From NCBI GenBank assembly GCA_005776585.1, contig SXOX01000197.1, positions 1-34,454 on the forward strand: DNA of 34,454 bases. Direction: 5' to 3'. The position numbers were made by a program, and so were the translations under genes. Each line of letters opens with the position of its first letter. The stretch's first letter is position 1. Positions 1 through 9,000 of the stretch are shown piece by piece. A model generated the notes under the pieces. It was not told the DNA's origin and did not search any database. It saw only the letters and a program-made list of their open reading frames with translations. The DNA is from Pseudomonadota bacterium. Its GTDB lineage: Bacteria > Myxococcota_A > UBA9042 > GCA-2863065.

Positions 1-126
1 GGCGGGGGACGACCCCCGCACCCCCGATGGCGGGGGACGACCCCCGCACCCCCGATGGCGGGGGACGACCCCCGCACCCCCGATGGCGGGGGACGACCCC
101 CGCACCCCCGATGGCGGGGGACGACC
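1..126. repeat. 28-bp tandem hairpin repeat array, about 4.5 copies
   Basis: Four full identical 28-bp units start at 1, 29, 57 and 85, and a partial fifth ends near 126. Each unit holds a perfect inverted repeat, GCGGGGG-ACGA-CCCCCGC, with a 7-bp stem and a 4-base loop. The array starts at the window edge, so its true length is unknown. It lies 9 bp beyond the stop codon of the minus-strand gene ending at 136, so the transcript would run into a row of stable GC hairpins. There are no spacers between units, and the 28-bp period does not preserve a reading frame. It may act as a transcript 3' end or stability element, or may simply be a slippage-prone minisatellite. Confidence 0.9.
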
Positions 127-135
127 TGGACGGCT

Positions 136-3075
136 TCAGAGATTCGACCCCATGACGAAGTAGAGCTGGCCGTGCGTTTCGGGCCACACGGCGTGGGCGT
201 AGCCGAGGCGGAACAGCAAGTCTACGTTGTAGAATAGCTCGACGGAGAGCCAGAGCTCGGCACCGACCGAGACCTTGACGTCCTGAGCGACGGGGGGCTC
301 ATCGTAGAGCAGCGCGACGTCCGAGAAGGCAGCCAGCGAGAGGCGCTGGAGCCAGAGCGGGAGCGTCCCCGGCGCTCGGAAGATCGACGCGATGGGCGCG
401 CGGTACTCGGTCGTGAGCAGGTGGAAGTTCGGCGCGCCGAAGGCACCGGGAGCGAACCCGCGGAGATAGGAGCCAAAGACCCCACCGCGGTTGACGAGGT
501 CCATCACCACGTCCTGCTGGGGCAGCCCGCCGACGCTGTAGAAGGCGCGACCATCCTTGGCCCCGCCGGTCGTCCCGCCCTGGAGCTTGAAGGCGAGGAC
601 GTGACCGCGAAGCGCGTCCGACGGCCACCGAATCGGGAGATACGCGTCGAAGTACCACGTGAGCCCCCAAGCGACCCCGCCGTTGCCCTGCAGCGCCGGG
701 CGGAGCGTCCATTGCAGGCCGAAGCGCGTGCCCCACTCGGGGCTGATCGAGTAGGCGTAGCTCTCGATGGAGTCGTAGCCAAAGCCCATGCTCAAGGTCA
801 GTCGGTGGCGGTCCTCGCCGAGGAAGGGGATGTCGGAGCCGGGATCGTGGCGGAGTACCGGCGGGGGATCGGGGTCGAACGCGTAGTGGTAGGTGAGGCC
901 GGCGTTGAGCGAGAACGCGTCGCGGTGGTCCGGGATGGGGACGCTCAGCTGGAGGCTCGTGAGCAGGTTCTCGTTGGGGAAGAAGGTGACTCGATCGGCC
1001 ACGAAGCGCACGCCGGTGCCCCGAAAACGCGTGCCGTAGAGCGTGAAGGCCGGCCGCCACCCAAAGAACGCGTAGGACAGGCCCACGTTCGCGTCGCCGC
1101 GCTCGAAGCTCACGTCGGTCAGGACCTGCCAGGCGTGTCGCCCCGCGGCGTCGGAGCCGGCGAGCGTCAGACCGAGCGACGAGAGGCCAGTGTTGCCGAC
1201 CCGCAGGATCGGATCCAGGCGCCGCGGCCACATGGAGCGCGCACCCCAGTAGGCGCCCTCGCTCAGCGGCACCTCTGGCGGTCGGGGCGCCGGTTCGGTC
1301 GTGTGCGGGCGCGAGGCCGCGGCGGCCAGGACCGTCTCTCGGGCCTCGTCGCGCTGGAGCAGATACAGGTCGTCGCCGTTGGGGCCGTAGCCCGAGTAGG
1401 CGATCTGCCGCCCGTCCGGGGACACCGTCGGCGTGGCGGCGCCGCCGAGGACGCGGGTCACCTGGCGGCGGTCTCCGGTGTCCACGTCGAGGGAGTGCAA
1501 GTTGAAGATCCCGCCCTCGTCGGAGACGTAGACCACCGTGCGGCCAGAGAACACGTGTGCCGCGCTCATCTCGCGCGCTTGGCCGGACGTGAGCCATCGG
1601 CGCTCCCCGTGCGGCTGGATCAGCAGCAGGTCGCGGTCGCCGCCGTCCGGTTGGGCCGAGACCACGATGTCCCACGCGCCGTCGCTGCGCGGCACGTAGC
1701 GCGGCTGGTTGAACAGCAGGTCCTCGTCGAAGTCGATGACTGTGCGGCTGCGCCCGGATGCCAGGTCGAGTTCGCGCAGCGCGGTCTTGCCCCAGTCGGA
1801 GGTCACCAGCAGCGCGGTGCGGCCGTCCGGCCGCACGTCGGGCTCGCGCACCCGCCCACCGAACGTGAGGCGCTCCGGCTCACCGACCGAGGGCCGCAGC
1901 GAGACGCGGTGCAGCTCGCGAAAGAAGCGATGGGCATCGACGAACCGCCCGAGCGAGAGCAGCACGCTCGTGTCGTCGGGGCCGGCGAGCACGCGGTCGC
2001 AGCCGCCATCGCACTTTAGGAGCCGCTCGGCGACTTCCCCGCCCTGATGCAGAGAACGGCGCACGAGGAACGTGGCGGAGCGCCCATCGGACTCGAAGGC
2101 GTAGAGCCATCTCCCGTCGGCCGAGAAGGCGGGCGCGGCGTGGACCTCACCGCCCTCGGTGAGCCGCCGGCCCAGCACGAGCCCGCGTGCCCGCTCGCGC
2201 GACACCTGCGCCAGCGCTCGCTCCTCGAGTTCCACGCGCCAAGCGTCGTAGAGAACCAGGAAGTCCTCGCCAAAGACCTCCCGCGCATACGCGTTGAGCC
2301 CGAACGGCAGCACGAGCGCCGCGTACCGATCGACGAAGGTGATGAGCTTCGGCAGGCCGTGGCGCCGCGCGATGAAGTCGAGGAAGTCGGTCCCGAACGT
2401 GTAGCGCCACGAGCCGCCGGGCTTGGACTCGGGATCGCCCGTGAGCCCCGACAGCGAGGGGAGCGTGCCTCCGAGGAGCGCCTGGCGCAGCACCATATCG
2501 ACGTGCGGGCTGCGAACGCGGCCGCCCCCGCCGCCGAAGCGGGACTCCATGACGACCGCGAGCCCTTCGATGAACCAGCCCGGGACCGCGCCGCTCGGCA
2601 GGACGGTCTTGCCGAGCACCGAGTTGATGAACCAGGACAGCCCGCGCGCCTGGTTCAGGTGCAGCACGTGGGTGTACTCGTGCGTCAGCAGGAGGCGGAG
2701 CCAGTCGCGATAGCGGCCGAGCTCGGTGTCCGGCTCGGGCGCGAACGCCAAGATATTCATTTCGTCGTACGGGATGGCGGCCGCCGAGCCGTTGGCGCCA
2801 TCTCCGAGGTCGGTGCAGGTCACCTGCGTCGCCGAGTTCCCAGGGCTCCATCCGGTGACGGCAGTGAGCGTCTGGCGAACGTCCTCCGCGATTCGTGCGA
2901 CCCGCTCGGCGAACGCGCGGCCCCGCTCCGCCGCGGTCCGCTGGTGATAGTGGACGCGGAAGTGGGCGCTCTCGACGGTGCGCCATTCGAGCGTCGGATC
3001 GCCGGCCCGCGCGAGGACCGGCAGGTGCAGCAGCAGGAGCCCGACGGCCGCGAGCGTCCCAGCGCGAGGCGTCAT
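136..3075 (-). CDS. Exported peptidase-MA-like / TolB-type beta-propeller / outer-membrane barrel protein
   Basis: This 979-aa protein has an N-terminal signal peptide, with likely cleavage after ARA near residue 24. Residues 30-300 look like a gluzincin (peptidase MA-like) domain: HEYTH at 132-136 gives two zinc ligands plus the catalytic Glu, and WFIEGLA at 167-173 supplies the third ligand, E170. Residues about 300-620 contain propeller-type strands with SPDGRQIAY-like PD40/TolB motifs. The last 340 residues alternate aromatic and small residues like an outer-membrane beta-barrel and end in a strand. The active-site residues look intact, so it may be a surface or periplasmic protease anchored in the outer membrane; its substrate is unknown. 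Its ATG overlaps the preceding gene's stop (ATGA, 3072-3075), so translation is probably coupled, and it may belong to the sigma/anti-sigma transcription unit. Confidence 0.85.
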   Translation of the reverse strand: MTPRAGTLAAVGLLLLHLPVLARAGDPTLEWRTVESAHFRVHYHQRTAAERGRAFAERVARIAEDVRQTLTAVTGWSPGNSATQVTCTDLGDGANGSAAAIPYDEMNILAFAPEPDTELGRYRDWLRLLLTHEYTHVLHLNQARGLSWFINSVLGKTVLPSGAVPGWFIEGLAVVMESRFGGGGGRVRSPHVDMVLRQALLGGTLPSLSGLTGDPESKPGGSWRYTFGTDFLDFIARRHGLPKLITFVDRYAALVLPFGLNAYAREVFGEDFLVLYDAWRVELEERALAQVSRERARGLVLGRRLTEGGEVHAAPAFSADGRWLYAFESDGRSATFLVRRSLHQGGEVAERLLKCDGGCDRVLAGPDDTSVLLSLGRFVDAHRFFRELHRVSLRPSVGEPERLTFGGRVREPDVRPDGRTALLVTSDWGKTALRELDLASGRSRTVIDFDEDLLFNQPRYVPRSDGAWDIVVSAQPDGGDRDLLLIQPHGERRWLTSGQAREMSAAHVFSGRTVVYVSDEGGIFNLHSLDVDTGDRRQVTRVLGGAATPTVSPDGRQIAYSGYGPNGDDLYLLQRDEARETVLAAAASRPHTTEPAPRPPEVPLSEGAYWGARSMWPRRLDPILRVGNTGLSSLGLTLAGSDAAGRHAWQVLTDVSFERGDANVGLSYAFFGWRPAFTLYGTRFRGTGVRFVADRVTFFPNENLLTSLQLSVPIPDHRDAFSLNAGLTYHYAFDPDPPPVLRHDPGSDIPFLGEDRHRLTLSMGFGYDSIESYAYSISPEWGTRFGLQWTLRPALQGNGGVAWGLTWYFDAYLPIRWPSDALRGHVLAFKLQGGTTGGAKDGRAFYSVGGLPQQDVVMDLVNRGGVFGSYLRGFAPGAFGAPNFHLLTTEYRAPIASIFRAPGTLPLWLQRLSLAAFSDVALLYDEPPVAQDVKVSVGAELWLSVELFYNVDLLFRLGYAHAVWPETHGQLYFVMGSNL

Positions 3076-3581
3076 TCGGATGGGGACGAGGCCACGACGT
3101 CCGCGCCGTCGATGGTGACGACCTCGCCCGAGTCCAGCGCGATCCGGAGCTCCTGGCGCGCGCCGACGGTTGCCGCCACGACGACGCGGCCCTCGCTGCC
3201 TTGGTGCGCCCCCGACGTGATCCGCACGGCGCGCCCAGCGGGGCCGTAATCCAACGTGCAGATCTCATAGGGCGAGCGGCGTGGGGCCTCGGACAAGACG
3301 ACCTCGACCCGCGGAAAGTCGAGCTCGTCGACGCCCAGGGTGACCTCGCCCGGGAGCTCCTCGGGTGGGTAGCCGGTCACGATCAGCTTGACGCGCCGCT
3401 TCATCTGGAACGTCACGACCACGTCCTGGAGGCCCAGGCGATCGACCACCGACAGGGAGAGGTAGGGCGCCTTCTCGGCCATCCACTGGCTGAAGGCGCG
3501 TACGAAGGCCTCGTCGCGGTCGAGGCCGCCTGTGGCTTCATGCATCCGATCGATGAGGAGGCTCAGTGGGAGGCGATCCAC
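3072..3581 (-). CDS. Hypothetical protein with KOW/SH3-like C-terminal segment
   Basis: A 169-aa soluble protein that I do not recognise as a named family. Residues 1-100 are mixed alpha/beta. Residues 118-160 (VRITSGAHQGSEGRVV and what follows) resemble a KOW or NusG-type SH3 barrel strand pair, which is only a suggestion. The chosen start is GTG at 3581, 17 bp after the anti-sigma stop. No good ribosome binding site is visible there, and ATG at 3545 is an alternative. Its stop overlaps the start of the large exported peptidase gene by four bases, so it is part of the operon. There is no signal peptide or membrane segment. Confidence 0.7.
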   Translation of the reverse strand: MDRLPLSLLIDRMHEATGGLDRDEAFVRAFSQWMAEKAPYLSLSVVDRLGLQDVVVTFQMKRRVKLIVTGYPPEELPGEVTLGVDELDFPRVEVVLSEAPRRSPYEICTLDYGPAGRAVRITSGAHQGSEGRVVVAATVGARQELRIALDSGEVVTIDGADVVASSPSE

Positions 3582-3598
3582 GGAGCTAGCGTACTCGA

Positions 3599-4396
3599 TT
3601 ATCGCGCGACGGTCGTCAAGAGGCGCGCGACGTCCTGCGGCTCGAGCTCGGTGACGAGCGAGTAGCGCACCCCCTGCTGCACGAACTCGCCAATGGTGAG
3701 CGCGCCCTTGCGCTCCAGCCGGAGGGGTCGCCCGTTACCGGCCACCGGCCCCTCGTCGAGGTAGCGAACCACCGACAGGAGTGTGCCTCCCAGGTCGTAC
3801 TCATAGAGCACGGCGGGGCGATGCGCGGCCGTGACCTCACGCGCATCCAGCAACCGCAGCGCGCCGGTGGCCTGGAGCGGCGCGCTCCTGGCGTGCGCAT
3901 CGGCGGTCATGGCGACGCCGGCGGAGGCGAAGGTCAGTCCATTGCCGCCAATTCGCGGTGCCCGCTCTCGTGTCGGGGCTGCCGCCACGGTGCTGGCCGC
4001 CACGGTGCTCGCGATACCTGTCCCACCCGGAGCGTTCGCTGGCTGACTCGCCTCTGGCTGTGTGTAGGCCAGGGCGACGGCGACACCGGCGGCCATCGCG
4101 AAGGGCGCCGCCGTGCGCAAACCGCGGACGATGGCACCGCGCCGGGCGAGGCGGCGCTCGTCGGCCGCAGCAGTGGCGATGGTGGACAGCACCGAGGTAC
4201 GCAACGAGGCGGGGGCCATGGGTCGCGACAGCTTCGCACGCAGGGCCGTCTTGAACGCGCCCTCCTGGCGGACCAGCTCCCGGCACGCACCGCACGCAGC
4301 GACGTGGTCCTCGAACTCCGCGACCTCGCTCGGCGCGAACTCACCGTCGATGTAACATGTGACGAAATTCTGAATCTCTTGGCAGGTCATGGTCAT
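3599..4396 (-). CDS. Zinc-type (ZAS) anti-sigma factor, membrane-anchored
   Basis: A 265-aa protein. The N-terminus is a classical zinc-binding anti-sigma domain with H31-x3-C35-x2-C38 and additional cysteines at 5 and 14. A hydrophobic stretch at about residues 92-110 is the likely single membrane span, placing residues 115-265 outside the membrane. The family binds and inactivates an ECF sigma factor; the sigma gene is immediately upstream and its TAG stop abuts this ATG without a gap. A GGAGG-like site lies about 10 bases upstream of the start, and a second in-frame ATG is two codons further in. The extra Cys residues could allow redox control as in RsrA, but the exported C-terminal part suggests an envelope signal instead. 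Confidence 0.9.
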   Translation of the reverse strand: MTMTCQEIQNFVTCYIDGEFAPSEVAEFEDHVAACGACRELVRQEGAFKTALRAKLSRPMAPASLRTSVLSTIATAAADERRLARRGAIVRGLRTAAPFAMAAGVAVALAYTQPEASQPANAPGGTGIASTVAASTVAAAPTRERAPRIGGNGLTFASAGVAMTADAHARSAPLQATGALRLLDAREVTAAHRPAVLYEYDLGGTLLSVVRYLDEGPVAGNGRPLRLERKGALTIGEFVQQGVRYSLVTELEPQDVARLLTTVAR

Positions 4397-5122
4397 CTAC
4401 TCCCGTCCTCCTGGCGCGGAAGAGGTTCGGCGCGCGCGATAGGCGTCCAGCGACGTGGGCGGCCGCACCGGCTCGGGCTCGGCCGACTCGGCGTCCGGTG
4501 AGATGATGCCCTGCGCGATCGCGTGATTCCGGAGCCGCTTCTGAAGCAGCTTGCGCCCGCGGTGCAGGCGGCTCATGACCGTCCCGATGGGGATCTCGAG
4601 GACCTCGGCGATCTCCTTGTAGGCGAACTCCTGGAGGTCGGCGAGGACGACGACGGCGCGGAAGTCGGGAGGCAGACCCTCCAGCGCCTCGCGAACGGAC
4701 TCGTGGACGAGGCCGTGCAAGTAGCCTTGCTCCGGATCCTTGTAGAACGCGCTGTCATCCGAGCGCGGATCCACGTCCGGCGTGGAGGCGGGGGCGATGT
4801 CGACCGTCTCCAGCAGCGTGAAGTCCCGATGGCGGCTGCGCCCGCGATTGATGTGCGTGTTCGTCATGATGCGAAAGAGCCACGCCTTGCAGTTGGTCCC
4901 CGGCTCGTAGCGATCGAAGGCCCGAAAGGCCTTCAAGAACGTCTCCTGGACCAGATCCTCGGCGTCCCGCGGGTTGCGCGTCAGATAGAGCGCTGTGCCG
5001 TAGAGGGCATCCAGATGCGGGACCGCCTCGCGATTGAAGTCGTCTTGCTTCTGCCGTATCGGCCGGGCGGTGGCCCCGGCCCCCGGAGACGCAGATGATG
5101 AGATGGAAGAGAAGAAGCCCAT
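4397..5122 (-). CDS. ECF-family RNA polymerase sigma factor, SigR/SigH-like
   Basis: A 241-aa protein starting at the ATG at 5122. A longer reading frame runs upstream, but it overlaps the end of the previous gene and has no sigma-like sequence. Region 2 (about residues 30-100) contains LTRNPRDAEDLVQETFLKA followed by a GTNCKAWLF segment. This combination is typical of the SigR/SigH (ECF12-like) group known from thiol-oxidative stress in actinobacteria. Region 4 (about 155-210) has the helix-turn-helix EIAEVLEIPIGTVMSRLHRG. It forms a pair with the zinc anti-sigma gene directly downstream. The adjoining genes for a small hypothetical protein and an exported peptidase may be part of its regulon by co-transcription. 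No autoregulated promoter could be identified by eye in the 37 bp upstream. Confidence 0.95.
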   Translation of the reverse strand: MGFFSSISSSASPGAGATARPIRQKQDDFNREAVPHLDALYGTALYLTRNPRDAEDLVQETFLKAFRAFDRYEPGTNCKAWLFRIMTNTHINRGRSRHRDFTLLETVDIAPASTPDVDPRSDDSAFYKDPEQGYLHGLVHESVREALEGLPPDFRAVVVLADLQEFAYKEIAEVLEIPIGTVMSRLHRGRKLLQKRLRNHAIAQGIISPDAESAEPEPVRPPTSLDAYRARRTSSAPGGRE

Positions 5123-5143
5123 GTGTCCTCGGGCGGCAACAAC

Positions 5144-5158
5144 CCGACCCCCGGTCGG
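5144..5158 (-). terminator. Small hairpin between BKACE stop and sigma start
   Basis: A perfect 6-bp stem with a 3-base loop (CCGACC-CCC-GGTCGG on the plus strand) lies 2 bp past the BKACE stop codon and about 20 bp before the sigma ATG. No T-run follows in the direction of transcription, so it is at best a weak or attenuating terminator, or an mRNA-processing structure separating the two parts of the minus-strand block. Confidence 0.3.
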
Positions 5159-5159
5159 C

Positions 5160-6014
5160 CTATTCCAGCGGCTCGTCGCTGCGCGTGCAAAGCAGCGCGC
5201 GTGCGGCCTCGACGGTCGCGACGTCGCCGCCCAGCGCCCGCACGAGCGTGGACGCGGCCTCGATGAGCACGCCGTTGGACGTCGCGTGATCCCCGCCGGG
5301 TAGCTCGAGGCCGTCCTCGAAGCCCACGCGGAGGTGCCCGCCAAACGCTGCCGCTGTCGCGAGGACGGGCCAGGGAGCGCGGGACAACGCAGCGACTGAC
5401 CACAGATCGGTTCCCGCCGCCTGCGCCACCAGCGGAATCGTGCCGGGCACGGAGGGCAGCCCGCCCGCGGAGCCGAGCAACAGCGCGAGCCGCCGATGCG
5501 GGCCCAGCACGCCCATGTCGACGACGTGGCTCAGCAGCGCCAGCTCGCCGAGGTCGACGCACTCGACGGTGACCGATACGCCGCGCTCCTCGGCGAAGAC
5601 GACCGTGCGCACGAAGTCCCCCAGCGTGCCCGCGTAGACCAGGTCCAGGTCGAACGCCTTCCGCCCGGCGTGATAGCGCGCCACGGGCCGAGCGGCGAGC
5701 GGGACGGTCACTAGGTCCGGTCCGGCGTCGATGGCTGCCAGCCGATCGTCGAGCGCGCCGAGCACGCCGAAGGTCGAGATCGAGATCAGCGCCGCACAGC
5801 GGTCGCGAATGGCATCGAACGTCTCCTTCCAGCGCTCGACGCGCATTGCGACGCCGCCGAGATCCTCGCGCGCGGTGACGTGCACGACCGAGGCGCCGGC
5901 CTCGAACGCGCGGCGCGCTTCCGTGCCGATCTCGTCGGGCCGAAACGGCACCTGAGGGCACTGACTGCGCCCGAGCGTCGTGCCGTTGAGAGCCGCGGTG
6001 ATGATCGTGCTCAT
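5160..6014 (-). CDS. BKACE-family (DUF849) beta-keto acid cleavage enzyme-like protein
   Basis: A 284-aa protein matching the beta-keto acid cleavage enzyme family, which condenses a beta-keto acid with acetyl-CoA to give a new keto acid and acyl-CoA (for example Kce in lysine fermentation). Family landmarks are the N-terminal PFRPDEIG segment, the first metal-site strand VVHVTARED (43-51) and the late motif GGHLRVGFEDG (225-235), where E233 matches the metal-ligand Glu. The first strand normally reads H-x-H; here H45 is kept but the second His is T47. Activity may therefore be altered or lost. The start ATG follows a GGGGAAG site and sits 9 bp after the TPR gene's stop, so the two are probably co-transcribed. 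The substrate cannot be predicted. Confidence 0.85.
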   Translation of the reverse strand: MSTIITAALNGTTLGRSQCPQVPFRPDEIGTEARRAFEAGASVVHVTAREDLGGVAMRVERWKETFDAIRDRCAALISISTFGVLGALDDRLAAIDAGPDLVTVPLAARPVARYHAGRKAFDLDLVYAGTLGDFVRTVVFAEERGVSVTVECVDLGELALLSHVVDMGVLGPHRRLALLLGSAGGLPSVPGTIPLVAQAAGTDLWSVAALSRAPWPVLATAAAFGGHLRVGFEDGLELPGGDHATSNGVLIEAASTLVRALGGDVATVEAARALLCTRSDEPLE

Positions 6015-6023
6015 GGTCTTCCC

Positions 6024-9000
6024 CTACTCGTCCTCGCCCACGGCGGCGCCGAGCTCCCGTCGGAGCTCCAGATACTTTTGGCTCACGGCGTAGCGCGCCA
6101 GATCCTCGGCGGCGTCCTTCAGCGGCAGCTTCGACCACGCGATGCCGAGCTGCCGCTCCTCCTTCATGATGCGGACGGCGACCTCGTAGTCGCTCGACAG
6201 CAGCAGCCCGGCCCGGTTGGCCGTGCACTCGACGGCATTCAGCCACCCGTTGAGGTTCTGGGCGGCGGGGCGTTCGAGCAGCTCCGTGCACAGCTGTTCG
6301 AGCTGCGCACGCCGATCGGTGTCCAGCGCCTTGTCGAGCGCCTTGATGACGCCTCGGATGCCGGGCTCGCCGCCGTGGGACACGCCCGGCAGCACCGCTC
6401 GCATCGCCCCCGTGAGCAACGTGCGCAGGTGTCCCGCCGGGAACATGCCCGCAAGCAGATGTGGCGGAGTGAAGTAGGCCATCGCTTTGCCGAGCTGAAA
6501 CCGAAGCTCCTTGCCTTTGCGTCCGGTGATGACCTCGGCGCCCGCGACCAGCGCCGGCGGCCACATCGCCTCCTTGCGGACACCGCGCAGCGTCTTGCTG
6601 CGATAGACCGCGGGGATCGGGACGTCCAGCACCTTGCCCACGGTCCCGAGGAAGCTCGTGAAGCGCGTCTGCTGGCGCAGGCTGATCACGTCCTCGGGCC
6701 CCAGGCCGAGGTCCTTGAGCGTGCGGGTCGAGAGCTTGGGGCCCAAGGCGCGCGCGAGGATCTCGAAGATGCGCCCGACGAGGGGCTCCTCGCCATCGTC
6801 GTAGACGAAGCGCTCCCAGTCCGCGGGCCCCGCGAGGCCCCGCTTCAACGCGAGTGCCGGGCGATTGTAGCGGTCGAAGAAGGCGCGCTCGCGTTCGTTG
6901 GCCTCGCCCACGACGCGCAGTACGTCACAGACGCAGTAGACGGCGTCAAGGTCTTTGCGGCGCGCGAAGATGCGCTCGATCGCTCGCCAATGGTCGATGT
7001 TGGCGGCCTCGGTCTCGAGCAGCAGCCGATACTGGCCCAGGGCCTCCTCGCTCCCCGGCGTGCGCGACTCTAGCGCCTTGGCGTACGCCAGTCGCGCCTC
7101 GGAGTCTCCCGGGTCGATGGCGACCGCGTGGCCAAACGCCTCCGCCGCCCCGCTGATGTCGTCGAGCACGGTCGACAGCAGCCGCCCGAGGTTCTTCCAG
7201 AGGCGTCCCCGGGCCTTGGTCAGCTCGTCGTCGCCCGCGTCGGGGTGCTCCGCGACGTAGGTCTCCAGCCGGCGCAGCATGGTCCGGTACGCGTCCGCCT
7301 GGCTCGTGTAGTCGCCGTATTTGACCAACAGCCGGTCGAGCGCCTCGAAGGCCTCGAGCCGCGTGGGGTCGGCCTCGAGCGTCTCGTCGAACGAGCGCAG
7401 CGCCCGCCTCGGATCGAGCAGGTGATCCCGGAACAAGATGGCCAGTGTGAAGCTGAATCGCGCGCGGCGGCCGCGATCCGTCTCGCGCTCGAGGAGCGCC
7501 TGAAGCGTATCGACGGCCTCGCCATGGCGCCCCAACGCGAGCTCGACGTCGAGCCGCTTCACCGCGACGGCCGTGCTGTCGGGGCGCAGGCGGCGCGCCT
7601 CTTCGAGCACGGTCAATGCCTCTTCCAGCCGATGCAGGCGGTCGCGGAGCACGTCGGCGAGCGCAATCAAGGCGGCGAAGCGCTCCAGCGGATCGGTGAC
7701 GGCGGCGGCGAGACGGCGGAGATGGACGGTGGCCGCTTCGAAGTCCCCCATGGCTTCGCTCAGGCGGACGACCTCGCGCAGGGCGGTCTCGTCGTTGGGC
7801 ACCGACCGCAGGCGCGCGACGTGGAGCTCCAGCACGCGGCGGTCGTCGCCACGCGCACGGGCGATCTCGGAGAGCGCCGCGTGGATCTCGGCGAGATCGC
7901 GATCGGTGAGCGCGTCTCCCGGGCGATCGAGCAGACCGCGAAAGCGCTGCTCGGCGAGGTCATACCGGCGCGCCGCGAGATCGAGCCGCGCGAGACCCCG
8001 CTCGGCCGCCAGGCGCTCGGCATCGAGCCCTTCGCCGACGCCCCGGCGCTGCGCCTCATCGCTCAACAGCAGGGTCCGCGCGAACGCGTCGACCGCGCGA
8101 TCGCTCTCCGCGAGCGCCGCGAGGCACTCGCCGAGTTCGCGGTGCGCCCGTGTGCGTTCCGGCAGCAGGTGGCCGCTGCCGCCTCGGGTCGGCCGCGCGC
8201 CGCTCGTGCCGTGACGCGTCTCGGAGTCTGTGGAGCGGGCGTGCACGTCCGCGGCCTCCGCGCGCTCATCGAGCAACGCCGTCAGCGCCTCGAGGACTGG
8301 CGCGGCCTGGCCGACCTGCGCCGTGCGGACGTAGTAGCGGGCGAGCCATTGGAGTGCCGCCTCTTGATTGCGATCGGCCTCTAGGGCGCGCTCCATCACG
8401 AGCGCCGCCGCCGCGTCGCCGAGCTCCGGCACTCGCGCCGTGGCCAGAGCGAGGCGCACGAGCGCGCGACCGTGATCGACGTCGGTCGAGGTCGTCTCCG
8501 CCATGCGCTCCAGCACCAGCACGGCCGCATCGAGCCGGCCCTGCGCCTCGAGCGACGCGACGAGCACCTCGCCCACGATGGCCTGGTGCGCCGGATCGGC
8601 GTCCGGAGCGTCGAAGACCGAGCGTGTGACGACCTCGGCCCGCGCCGGATCGGCGAGCTCGGTCAACGCCAGCTCGCCCAGACGCGCGACGAGTCGGGCG
8701 CGCTCGCCGGGCGTGGCTGCGTCGATGCGGCGCTCGAGCATCTCGGCGGCCAGGTCGAACGCCTTCCGCCGGCGATGATGCAGCTCCAAGCCCAGAAGCG
8801 CCTCGGCGTGCGTGGGGTCGAGCTCCAGGAGCTCCTCCCAGCAGACGGCGACCTCGTCCGGATCGAGGTCCGCGGCGTCGCCGAGGCGGACGATGCCCTC
8901 AAACGACCGCAGGCGCTCGACCGGATCGGGCGCGAGCGCGACGAGCCGCCGAAGCGCCTCGACACGGGCGAGGGCCGAACGACCCGCCACCTCGCCGATT

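Noticed and set aside
1..126. CRISPR-like array at the left edge
   Set aside because: The 28-bp units are contiguous with no spacers, so it is a simple tandem repeat.
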